Shown here one piece after another: positions 22,750 through 33,420 of a stretch of DNA of 64,000 nt (position 1 is its first letter; each line of letters opens with the position of its first letter). The stretch covers positions 9,118,640 to 9,182,639 of the forward strand of contig JBOZIK010000001.1 of the NCBI GenBank assembly GCA_051453625.1, read 5' to 3'. The translations under genes and the position numbers were made by a program. The DNA is from Welwitschia mirabilis. Taxonomy: Eukaryota; Gnetophyta; Gnetopsida; Welwitschiales. Under the pieces are notes generated by a model. It was given only the letters and a program-made list of their open reading frames with translations. It had not been told where the DNA came from and did not search any database.

Positions 22750-23864
22750 TGTTAAGTTATATTTTTGCCAAGTTGGTCTCAAACTAACATTTTTTGATAT
22801 AGCAAAATATGTTGTATTTCTTGTAGAAAATATTAATCATTGTAGGTTAGAATTAATCCATATTTTTCACTATCTAAGCTTGAACTTGATAAGTAATCTC
22901 TCAAGGGGTCAATTAGATTCCTAAGGAGTTAACTAGACTTGTGCAAAAAATTATCAAATATTTTNNNNNNNNNNNNNNNNNNNNNNNNNNNNNNNNNNNN
23001 NNNNNNNNNNNNNNNNNNNNNNNNNNNNNNNNNNNNNNNNNNNNNNNNNNNNNNNNNNNNNNNNNNNNNNNNNNNNNNNNNNNNNNNNNNNNNNNNNNNN
23101 NNNNNNNNNNNNNNNNNNNNNNNNNNNNNNNNNNNNNNNNNNNNNNNNNNNNNNNNNNNNNNNNNNNNNNNNNNNNNNNNNNNNNNNNNNNNNNNNNNNN
23201 NNNNNNNNNNNNNNNNNNNNNNNNNNNNNNNNNNNNNNNNNNNNNNNNNNNNNNNNNNNNNNNNNNNNNNNNNNNNNNNNNNNNNNNNNNNNTCATTTGT
23301 AAAACCCAAAATATATCTTATATATAAACCACATCCATCAAAATCATAAAATACTTTTTAATTAAGCAAAATAGAAAAAATATCCTTTCATGATTAGTTC
23401 TTTGGTTAATTAGGTTGCACTATATGTACTTGAATTTATGACATCATTTTTAGATAGTGTAGTACTATCTTTGTTGTACTTCAGATCTAGTGAAGCTTGT
23501 TCATTATGGCATAATATTAATACCAAAAAGCATTTCTTTAAAGGTTGATACTAAGCCTCCAAAAGTTCAATTATAAAGATTATGGGTTAACCTAAGAAAC
23601 CTAGAAAGTAATTAACTAAAATCCAAGTTATCCTTGGGTAGAAGCTGGTTACTAAGAGTGGAGTAGGGGATTTTCCAAACCACTGTAAATCTTGTATCTA
23701 TCAATCTCTATCAATATTTTCTAGTTTTAGTTATTTCTATTTTTAGATTATTTTGTTATTTTGTATGCACAAATATTTTTATAGTATTTAATATTTTGTG
23801 AAGATAGGTTTTCAATTTATTTTTAATCTTATTCACCCCTTTCTCTAGGGTTCTCGATCCAATA
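22750..23864 (+). repeat. 3' LTR of the nested Sirevirus
   Basis: Starts TGTTAAGTTA and ends ATCCAATA (CA changed to TA), aligned with 4173-5293. It carries a 328-N gap at 22965-23292 and the duplication ATTTA follows at 23865-23869. TATA-like TATATATAAACC lies near 23318. The many differences from the 5' LTR indicate an old insertion. Confidence 0.8.
22965..23292. other. Assembly gap (328 N) in the 3' LTR
   Basis: N run. Apparent open frames across it are artefacts of N translation. Confidence 0.95.
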
Positions 23865-24330
23865 ATTTATTCATTATTATAATTGACTATCTACTAGACT
23901 ATTAGAGAGAGGAAGAAAGTATAGGCATAAATGTTCATGGCCTTAACTTCTGATATAATCACTTCACCAATGTCATAGTGATCTTTTCATAAGTTGATAT
24001 CTAACAAATTAGGGCCATCAAAAGAGGGCTAGACAAGTTTGAAAAAGATTATAGTTTAAAATTGACTAGTCTGAAATCATAGCTCATTATAGAGGAGTGT
24101 TTAGTAAGTGATTTATAAGATGCTAGAAATTCAAAGAGAAGATGATAAGGACAGCTACCTAGAATTCCTCATATTTAATTAGAGATATTTAGTAACTTGG
24201 TAAGATTTAATCTAGAAGTTAAAGAGCAAGTGCAATAATTAGGTTTTTCTATTTCTTTTTAGTAAAGCAAAATTCATTTTGGATAACATATTTTTTAATA
24301 GCTATAGCTAGGTAGAGCACCATAATGGGA
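23865..24330 (+). pseudogene. L1-type LINE ORF2, continuation (RT C-terminal half), broken
   Basis: Picks up where 4172 stopped: after the duplicated ATTTA the frame gives LFIIIIDYLL-like text, then GLNF, and near 23968 HFTNVIVIFS, stop, VDI in the place of the RT catalytic block, followed by QIRAIKRGLDKFEKDYSLKL (about 24007-24066) and TSLKS, which fits the LINE stretch after the YxDD box. Near 24170-24230 text such as YLVTW and DLIQKLKSKCNN fits the thumb region. The YxDD residues are mutated. Joining is by position and domain order only; the element is dead. Confidence 0.7.
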
Positions 24331-26990
24331 GTGTTACCAAAGTAACTTAAGAATTCACTCAATCAGATAATTTGTAATTTCAATTATAAACGTGACAAAG
24401 TAGGTGGCATATACCATGGGATAGCTCAGAAAGACATTGTTAAAACGATATTATCTAGATATTAGAGGATTCAAGATACAAAGAGCTATACATTTTTATC
24501 TCAAATAATGATTATTAAAAAATTAGAAATAGGGGGAAAATACCCTAAATGAAGATTATAAGGGAAAACATTTAGAATGGAAATCCAAACAAGAGGGTTC
24601 TCCTTCTAGGTATCCATAGGTAAAGGGAGGAAAAAGCTAGATACTTAAGTAACTTATAAGCTAGATAAAAGGAACATTTCCTTTTGCAAAATCATAATTG
24701 TAAATCATCATACCCTCGATGACTTGGAGAAACTTGGGATAGTAAAAGATTACTTAAAAGAACATGTGGGAACTAAGAAAAAAAACTACTAAAGCATGGG
24801 GTTTCTTCCTAGAACTAGAGATCAAGGAATTAATAATGCGATTCTAGCTCTAGAAGAACTTATAACTAAATGAATCCTAGTGAGAGGATCTATCTTAAAC
24901 TAAAGAATGATTAATGGAAAATCCTTCACTTCAAAGATTTATGTTACTTAAGTATAGAAAGGATCCTCTTGTATCTAAATCTTACAAGAACTATCTAATG
25001 GAAAAATATGGATTTATTAAGTGGCTCCTAATAAATAATAAAATTTTAATTGTTGTTAGTCTAGGAAGAAGAGGTCTTAAAATTAAATAATATTTCAACT
25101 TTTATAAGCAAACAAATACCACAAAACATCTCTTTTAGAATTGCCCAATGTTCAAATCCATTTTGACAGCACTCAAGTGGACTATAAGTTGGAGTTACAT
25201 ATGTTCCAATAAAGGTAAAAATTTAAAAATTATCACTTGGCATATCTAGATGACAAGAAACATGTAGGTGTTCAAAATAGAAGGGCTTGAAACACTTGAA
25301 ATCCTTATTCACATTTGATACAAAATTTAGCTTAACCTTATGCTTTGCATGATGGATTTTCATTTCAGACATAAGACTGCGATTTTAAAATGATATCTAA
25401 AAATTTAGAACTATGGAAAAATCTACAAATTATGGATTAATACTGGCTAAAAAACCTAAAATATTATTCTCATTGCATGTGTAGAAGCGTGTGAAGTAGA
25501 GAAGATTACTCTAAAAGAGGCATAGGATCTCCATTTTTTCTAAGTTAGTTGTGGAGTTCACAAATTTAAAAGAGGAAGGGGAGCTGATTCTACCCTCATT
25601 TATGAAATATAATAATGCTACGTTTTCAATGAGAAATCCCCCCAAGCAAAGGAGGGTCATGTTTGAAAATCCTTACTATAGGACACATAGGATCTCATGA
25701 TATAACTTACTGATAGATCTGTCATTCATAATGAGAATTACTTCAAGCTATAAGGTCTTAATTCCATTTTCTTCTCACACTTAGAGAGAGATAGAGAATC
25801 CATATTTGCATTTTCTAGCTAAGAAGCTTAAGGTAAATGCAGTGGTTAAGCATTACAATCTTATTCAAAATCTACTCAATTTTTCAAAATCTTGAGAAGA
25901 AGGATCCTCAAGAGTAAAGGCAAGTAAATTATGAGGCAAACCTTTAAGGTTTAGAATGATAAAGAAATGGAAGCAAAGCATTAACCTAAAGCATTTAAAG
26001 GTGAATTGTCAAAGAGGAGGTTGGGATAAATGGTGAGATGGATAGAGGAGAAGAAGAATAAAGGAAAGTCCTCAGACTAGAATTTCAAGGGGATACACCA
26101 AGTTAAAATCAATGAGTAAGCAAGCTCAAGAGAAAATAAGGAAAGATGGGAAATTCAAGGGTTCTACCTCTCATAATAACTTAAGGTCATGGAGTAAGCA
26201 GGCTTGGGTTATGGAGGGTTTGTTAACTAAAATTTTTGAAGCCCCTACTAGGCCTAAGGTTGAGGTCACATCCTCTTTAGAACATGTTTCCAAGCCCCTT
26301 AGAGGTAGCCCTTCTTGAATCTAAAGCCCTAGCTTACATGTTAGCGATAAGGACTTGGAGAGTGCCTCCTCTATTTAATGAATAATGATGATGATAAAGA
26401 TCTAAGAACAAATGATAGATACCAAAATAGTTTTTGGACTCAGTTCAAAGAAAATCTAGAAAAAGAGAAGTAGTGCATGAACTCTAGTAGCAGAGATAGC
26501 TACTTCAATACTTGGATTGATTCTAGTGATGAGGAAGATATGGAGGATATACCAAATTATGAGAATAATGTAGGGTAATCTATGAAAGAGGAAGTGTGGG
26601 AACAAAGTGAAAAATCATAATATAATAGCTCATCCCAATCAAAAATTGGACGGAGCATTACAAGTAGCTATGGATAAGTCTAAAAGCCTCTATTGATCTT
26701 ATTCTAAAATTCCATAAGCCCATAAGAAGATTATCCTATAATCAAAGTCAAATAAAATAAACACAGATAATAAGAGGCATTGGAGGAAAAAAGAATTTTA
26801 ACTAGACCAGGAAAACCTTAGGTAGCTATCACCAAAGAATAATGTATCATCTCATGAACTAGGAAAAACTCATTCAATGATATAGAAGATGGTATCTTCC
26901 AATATGTTAACTTTAATGCAAATATTCAAGCTCTTTTGTTATTAGTTTTTGCCTTGTTCTTTTGTTTTTTCTCAGTTCTTCAATCTTTTT
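24331..26990 (+). other. Degenerate coding-like region, family not identified
   Basis: Plus-strand text is protein-like for long runs, with stops mostly TAG and TAA where Gln would fit: for example RFMLLKYRKDPLVSKSYKNY near 24937-25000, and from 26112 to 26318 a 68-codon frame (MSKQAQEKIRKDGKFKG... KVEVTSSLEHVSKPLRG). At 26400-26600 the text is acidic and Ser-rich (NSSSRDSYFNTW, DSSDEEDMEDIPNYE). It could be the rest of the interrupted LINE or the ORF1 of another. I see no zinc knuckle or RT motif to decide. Confidence 0.35.
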
Positions 26991-27291
26991 TTGGAAAAAA
27001 GTATATATATTAAGCTAAAAAATATACATCAGGGGATGAAAATGCCCAAGAATAACATGACGATTAAACTATTTAGAAAAAGAGAAGTAGTTCACTAGCT
27101 GGTAAAGGGGGGACTGAGGAAAAAAATAAAATGGGAATGAAACCATTCCTCGATGACATCCTATCTAGAAGAGAAAAATCATAGAAAAACAAAAACGTAG
27201 TACTACTAACAAACTAGAGCAAACATATCCCTTGAGACTAGAAAGTTACAAAAAGCTCAATTTTAATAAGGAACAGACCTGAGGGGGGAGG

Positions 27292-27985
27292 ATTAAAGCC
27301 CTCTATAGAATGGAAAAATGTTACTATGATTATGGTCAAGAAGGAATATGTCCAAATCATTAGAGAGAACATCAAATGCTTAATTTATCTCCTTAAATTC
27401 TTCGAAATCTGCTGGATTTTTATCTGGATGTAGTCGTAGGGCTTTCTTCTTGTAGCTCGATTTAATGGCCTAAGGGAGGGCTCTATGAGAGAGTTCCAAT
27501 GTGATGAAGGAATATCTCTTCAGCCCCTAAATGGTTTCTATCAAAACCTCCCATCTAGCAGCATTTATTTCAATGTCCTCCTATGGTTGAAGTTGGATTT
27601 AGACTGATGAAGAATCTGAAGTGGAGTTCTATGAAGAGCTAGGGCCCGAGGCTAGAGTAGAGGAGGTCTGGGCATGCCTACCTCACTCTTGAGAGTTTGG
27701 TGATAGTTAATCCTGAGTTAATTCTTGGGCTATGCTAGAGTTAGACTCCTCAGCTATCTTTTATTGGATCAGGGTCGAAGACATCTCCCCTGAATGACCT
27801 GGGGGTGAAGTCATCCCTCTCTTGCTAGGTCTGCCATGTGCAATGGTTTCCTCTAGAATAGGATTTCTTTTAGAAGAGGTTCTTATTTTAGAGGTTCTCC
27901 TAGGGGGAGTCTAGTGAGGATGACAATGGGGGGAGGGAAAGGGGCTCCTCTTGCCCTAATTTCTTGTGCTGCTCTCCAAAGGGCC
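27292..27985 (-). pseudogene. Pseudo-ORF ending in a J-domain (DnaJ-like)
   Basis: One minus-strand frame of about 230 codons. The first two thirds are Ser/Pro/Thr-rich, low in structure (KIRTSSKRNPILEETIAHG; SSTLASGPSSS). Then comes YSFITLELSHRALP, stop, AIKSSYKKKALRLHPDKNP and ADFEEFKEIN, stop, AFDVLSNDL, ending at TAA 27294-27292. HPD, the loop that stimulates Hsp70 ATPase, is at 27430-27422, flanked by the expected helices II and III, so this is a type III-like J-domain with the domain near the C-terminus. Every in-frame stop is TAG, TAA or TGA one change from Gln or Trp. It lies just 3' of the minus-strand LINE; whether it belongs to that element or is a captured host gene is not known. 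Confidence 0.7.
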
Positions 27986-28689
27986 AGGACTAAGACCAAG
28001 TACCTTAAGGAATCCTTCCATTTAAAAACTTTAATAAAAGAGAATGGCAAGTTCACCTAACATCCTAATTCAAGAGCTTTAAAAAAAGCAAAATAAATAC
28101 CTGAAAGCTTAGAGAAATTCCCCAATTGGATGAAGTAATGGTTCACGACTTCTGTACCAAGTCCCCAAGGGGATGGTAATGCCTTTCTGCTAATGTGCTA
28201 GCTTGGCAATTTAGGAACCCCATTAGGGAAGAAGTGAAGTGCTTCATTTTGTCTTCTACTTCTAAATGGAATCTGTTCTCCTTCTTTAGGGATTTCCATT
28301 AGCCTAGAGAGGGAGTCTTTGGTGATTTCTATTAGAATTCTTTAGAAAGTGGTGTCTCCTCCTTTCCATCTTCTATAAAATGGAATGATATCAGCCCCTA
28401 GGTCTCCTCTAAGATTAAGCAGAAGGAGTTCCCATCCCACCACATACACTTTATCCCATAGAGCAAGGCATCCTTTGAAGAGGCCTAGGTTAGAAGGCTC
28501 AATTGTTGGCATGGCTCCCATCACGACTTTGATTTAGAAGTAAAGGTACATGATCCTCCTTTTTGTATTTATAGGAAAGGATGGGGAGCTTTATTAAAAA
28601 TCAGATTATTTCTAATCCACCAAATCTGCCAAAATATTAAGTGGATCCTATTTAATAAATGCATATTAGGGGCATTACAGGTTTGATAG
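27986..28689 (-). other. Protein-like minus-strand text upstream of the J-domain frame
   Basis: The open frame 28342-28524 reads KVYVVGWELLLLNLRG and ADIIPFYRRWKGGDTTF. The text continues in the same and neighbouring frames down to 28000 (ILIEITKDSLSRLMEIPK; ALHFFPNGVPKLPS; NLPFSFIKVFKW). It may be the N-terminal part of the same pseudo-ORF after a shift near 27970, or part of the LINE tail. I recognise no family. Confidence 0.35.
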
Positions 28690-31600
28690 TACTTTGTTAT
28701 AATGAAGATTAATTCTTTGCTTTAAAAGCAGTGATGAAATAGATGTTGTGCTATTTCTAGATTGGACTGGCAGATGGGATAATTTAAGTCCACTTGGGAT
28801 ACCCTTTTGAGCAATTCATCTTTAGTTAAAATTCTCTGATGGTCTTTAACTAGAAAAAAACCTTAATTTTTTCTAGAATCTGTCACTTCCAATACTTCTT
28901 ATATGTATTCTCTTTTCCATATTTCTTTAGTAGGATCTGCTTAGTTGAATCAGACTGAGAAATGTTTAAGTTAATAAGATGTTGTAAAGCTTTACTAAGG
29001 TGTTTCCTTAGGTAGAAATCCTTATGATCAATGGTCTAATATCTGTATTTGTAATTGATTAAATCACACTAGGGATGACCTCCTTTTTGCAATCTCTTTA
29101 AAATTCTATGTGCTCTAGTAAGGATGCAATCTTATGGTTTCTGAATCCCCAAATCCTCTGATTCTCTTGGGTGGGCAATAATCTCTCATTTGTAGAGATG
29201 AATTCGGCAGTAATTCTTTCCTCTTAACTAAATAAAATCTTTTAAGATCCTATTGATTTTTTGAATNNNNNNNNNNNNNNNNNNNNNNNNNNNNNNNNNN
29301 NNNNNNNNNNNNNNNNNNNNNNNNNNNNNNNNNNNNNNNNNNNNNNNNNNNNNNNNNNNNNNNNNNNNNNNNNNNNNNNNNNNNNNNNNNNNNNNNNNNN
29401 NNNNNNNNNNNNNNNNNNNNNNNNNNNNNNNNNNNNNNNNNNNNNNNNNNNNNNNNNNNNNNNNNNNNNNNNNNNNNNNNNNNNNNNNNNNNNNNNNNNN
29501 NNNNNNNNNNNNNNNNNNNNNNNNNNNNNNNNNNNNNNNNNNNNNNNNNNNNNNNNNNNNNNNNNNNNNNNNNNNNNNNNNNNNNNNNNNNNNNNNNNNN
29601 NNNNNNNNNNNNNNNNNNNNNNNNNNNNNNNNNNNNNNNNNNNNNNNNNNNNNNNNNNNNNNNNNNNNNNNNNNNNNNNNNNNNNNNNNNNNNNNNNNNN
29701 NNNNNNNNNNNNNNNNNNNNNNNNNNNNNNNNNNNNNNNNNNNNNNNNNNNNNNNNNNNNNNNNNNNNNNNNNNNNNNNNNNNNNNNNNNNNNNNNNNNN
29801 NNNNNNNNNNNNNNNNNNNNNNNNNNNNNNNNNNNNNNNNNNNNNNNNNNNNNNNNNNNNNNNNNNNNNNNNNNNNNNNNNNNNNNNNNNNNNNNNNNNN
29901 NNNNNNNNNNNNNNNNNNNNNNNNNNNNNNNNNNNNNNNNNNNNNNNNNNNNNNNNNNNNCAAGGACATAAGCTATGTACCGAGAAGAGGAAATTAATCA
30001 AGAGTTTATAAGAACAATTGTAGCTTTGGATGAAAGAAAGTTATTTTTCCATGAGTTGCACCACCTTTGGATGGATTCCAAGATGTAATTCCAGGAATTG
30101 GTATTATGTCAATTTTAAAGAGGCATATCCAAGTAGATATCCTATAGGTCTCCTAATTTTGTACTCAGAATTCGGGTAATTTCTACCCCTCTAATACGTT
30201 TTCTACCAAAAATATGGATTATCGATTTTTTTCAATTATTATGTAACATATGTTCATAGCATTTTTTAATTAATTTTTCTTGCTGATATGATGCCCTGAT
30301 CATGATGATAGTGTCATTTGCATAATGATTGTTGAAAAAGGTTTAGCCTCCAATTTTAATTCCTGTAACTCTGTTCCTTCTTAGAAAAACCTATAATACA
30401 TTCATCACAAAAATAAAAAGGTATGAGGATAGGGGGGGCCCCTTGTCTCAAGCGTCTATCTATTGAGAAGCAATTTGATCTATGGTTGTTGACCTCCATA
30501 CTAAATTCGATGGAAACCTGCATGTCTAGCTAAAGATTAATAATATCTTTAGAAAATCTTATTTTCTTAAGAATACATCCTAAAACTTGTTAACTAACTA
30601 AACCATAAGCTTTAGTGTTTTCCAATTTAGCAATAAAGAGAGGAAATTTGTATTTTTAAATAGAGTGCATGATCTCATGAGTCAAGAGGATTTGGTCTTG
30701 GATATACCTAGATCAAATGAAGGCGGCTAGGTTCTCTGAAATCACATTGGAAAGAAGGGGGGTAATACAACCAACCATGATTTTTGCAAAAATTACATAA
30801 ATAATATTATAAACACTTAGAGGCCTGAAATCTTTTGGTTTACTAGCATCCATTTTTTTTGGTATAAGTACCACCCTAATTCTATTCATTTTCCTAAGAA
30901 TCTTTCTATTGTGAAAGACTTCCTGCATTACATCGTGAAGGTTATCCCTTAAGATGGAGAAGTAGGATTTGAAAAATTCAACCTGTCAGCCATCAAGATT
31001 AGGCATTTAATTATTCTTCATGGATCTGACAGCAGATAAGATCTCTTTTTTACTCAGAGGTTTAAACAACATATAGTTATCTTCACTTGAAACTTTCTTA
31101 TTTTTTGGAATTAAATCAGGGGAGATATCGTTTCATTCCCTGATTTTTTTTAAGATGGACCTGCAATTCCTTAGCTATATCTTCTTCATTTTCTGTAATT
31201 TGACCTCCTATGGATAGTCTTCTAATCTTGTTATCTAATCTATGCTAGTTGGCCTACTAGAATAAGAATATAGTACATTTATCACTCTCTTTAAGTCATT
31301 TGATCCTTGATTATTCTCTACAGTAATGTTCTTCATCAATGTTTATTTCTTAGAGATCCATTAGGCATTGATATTCTCTGTTCTATAGACTGTCCTAGTT
31401 ACCTCCCTTCTTCTGCTCTGTTTGGATTCTTTTAATTTCTTCCTCAAGCTCGGTTTTTTATTTAAACCTCTTTTTAGCTTTCCTTCTCCAATCTCTTATG
31501 TGAGCCTTTAGGGTATTAAGGTCCCTATACAAAAAATTTATGGATTGAGTTCCATCATACTGTGCCCATATTTTTTCCAATAGCACTCTAGTTTCTGTTT

Positions 31601-32400
31601 GGTTAATCCAATACTATTTCATATGAAATGGAGTTTTCTAGGGCAAAATCATCCCCACTCTAAGTTTGATAGGATGTTGATTTGAAGCAATTCTATTCAG
31701 ACCATAAGCTTCAAATAAAAGTTTAGCTAGATCCTTCCTAGCCAAAACTCTGTCAATATTGGACATTATCACATCTCTACCTACTCTTTTATTCGATCAC
31801 ATGTACTTACATCCAAAAATAGGGATGTCTATGAGGGAGTGTCTTGCCAAAAAATCTTTTAGTATTGAGCTACCTCTAGAATTCCAGTTATCACCTTCTG
31901 ATTTTTGCAATGATGAAGACATTGATTGAAGTCACCCAAGATGAGCCATTTAGATTTATCTACTATTGTCCTCTGAGCTTCTTCCAAGATAAAGGCCTTG
32001 TTTTGATTATGTTGGGAACTATAAAGATTCATGATATCTAGCCTTCTTTTTTAAGGAGAACTATGATGTGGTTCTTGCTAGTGTGAATCAGATCTACCTC
32101 TCTTTTGGTAGAAATCATAATGCCACTAGAGTTGCCTTGGGCTGTAATGATGAAGGAAATCCATTACTACTCTAAATTCATTTTTCCCATATCATTTTTG
32201 GTCTTTGTTTCCTGTAAGCAAATTAAATCAATATTATACTAACTGATCATATTTCATAGGGTTTTTTTCCTTATAGGAGAACCCTAATTTTCTACAATTC
32301 CATATGAGATAATTTATTAGGGGTGTTTTCACCCCTTTTTGAGTGCTTAACCTCCCCTTAAGGTATCTTTAATGGTCTTTTGGGAATTATTTACAACATT
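28690..32400 (-). pseudogene. L1-type LINE ORF2 (endonuclease, RT, zinc-binding tail), broken
   Basis: Minus strand, domains in order from high to low coordinates. Endonuclease: KWLILGDFNQCLHHC near 31955-31910, with the catalytic GDFN. RT start: open frame 30928-30713 (VVLIPKKMDASKPKDFRPLS). RT block RQGAPP near 30450. Catalytic box near 30335-30300: FNNHYANDTIIM, so YADD has become YAND. After a 694-N gap, the RT tail reads WEIIAHPRESEDLGIQKP near 29200. The zf-RVT domain lies near 28790-28710 (PICQSNLEIAQHLFHHC; the first Cys is now Tyr). Full ORF2 order is kept, but frames are broken by stops and shifts. It would prime reverse transcription at nicked chromosomal DNA; this copy is dead. 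Confidence 0.85.
29267..29960. other. Assembly gap (694 N) inside the minus-strand LINE
   Basis: Covers the part of RT between the catalytic box and the C-terminal region. Long frames reported across it are N artefacts. Confidence 0.95.
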
Positions 32401-32609
32401 ATTTATCATTTCTCATTCTTAGAGAGTCCTATTATTGGGCCTTTCCTTCGTTTGAGTTTCTACTTTGTTAGGTTCATCATCATTCAGAGGTTTTTAGGTG
32501 TTATAAGAGGTTGAAAGAGCTTATTCTCTAGTTTTGGTACTCCTTTTTTTTTGCTTTTCTTAGGAAAAATTGTAATACTTTTTCTAGTTTGTTCCTTTGT
32601 TTACTTATG

Positions 32610-33420
32610 TCAGCATATATTTTGATTGTGACTAGTTTTCTCACAAAAAGTACAGGTTTCTTTTGGCTTTTCTTTAATATCAATCAATATTTTTTGACGT
32701 TCTTCTCTTAGATTATCCAAGCTTCCAAAATGTGAACATTTCTTTTCAAGTGGAGCACATCTTTCTAGAGAGATGTCCTAATTTTTCACATAGGGACCAG
32801 AAGACTCTCGTAGGTAATGTTAAGTTCACAAATATTCCATTTAGATCTAAACTTTATAGATTGGATCTCCTTAGTATCCTTTAGGCTCATCTAGACACAA
32901 AATCTGGCCAACACTAATCTTTTCTATTTAATAGTAATCATGTTGAGTTTGATGAGTTCACTAAACTGAGCTACCATTTTTCTTAAAAGATCTTCATTGC
33001 AAAACTCCAATGGAAACTTGTGGATTTAGATCCAAATTAGAAGTCTCTTAAATAGATTAGGATCCGATTGCATCTCTAGTGTTTATTTGCCTAGGGCAAG
33101 GCCACGAACCCTAAAAAACCAACGTCCTCTTGTGATTATTTCATCCCGATCTCATTTGTTATCTAGTTGAAATAACACCAACCCTTCAAGCATTGCAATA
33201 ACATCAACTTTACTAACTCGTGTCCATTTAGTAGCAACCTATTCACAGATCCGATCCAACCTTGATTAAGAACTGAAAGAGGCAAACTTTCTAATTAGAC
33301 TGTATTTGAGTTTCTTCTCAATCTTACTATAGGCATCTTCATTGATGTCCAATATAAGGGATTTTTCTTCCCTAAAGAACTAAGTCTTTTTCATATTGGG
33401 GCCAAACCCCTCGAAAAAAA
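32610..33420 (-). pseudogene. LINE ORF1 (DUF4283-like, CCHC knuckle), broken
   Basis: Minus strand, just upstream of ORF2. Text near 33140-32990 reads ITRGRWFFRVRGLALGK, then NLFKRLLIWI and HKFPLEFCNEDLLRKMV, the DUF4283 pattern of plant L1 ORF1 (WFF-G--L---, LP-E-W). It ends in a zinc knuckle near 32655-32612, CTFCEKTSHNQNIC, with exact C-x2-C-x4-H-x4-C spacing, followed by a stop. ORF1 proteins bind the element RNA. Stops inside the frame (for example after LGK and LIWI) are one change from Gln. Start is approximate. Confidence 0.8.

Larger units (their letters stand above)
4173..23864 (+). mobile_element. Nested Sirevirus (Ty1/copia) retrotransposon, about 11 kb without the CACTA insert
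   Basis: Order on the plus strand: 5' LTR, tRNA-Met-type primer site, gag with CCHC knuckle and coiled coil, protease, integrase, reverse transcriptase and RNase H, a second partial pol copy, an extra ORF with an acidic tail, polypurine tract, 3' LTR. This order, with an extra ORF after RNase H, is the Sirevirus layout. Both outer ends carry the duplication ATTTA. The CACTA element 13724-22363 sits inside and removing it leaves about 11.05 kb; removing also the duplicated pol part gives close to 9 kb, a usual Sirevirus size. All frames are broken and the LTRs have clearly diverged, so it is old and inactive. Confidence 0.8.

Noticed and set aside
22913-23349. Four open frames of 126-136 codons
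   Set aside because: They cross the 328-N gap in the 3' LTR and are artefacts.
29228-30001. Long open frames of 236-257 codons on both strands
   Set aside because: They are almost wholly translated N; no real codons are seen inside.
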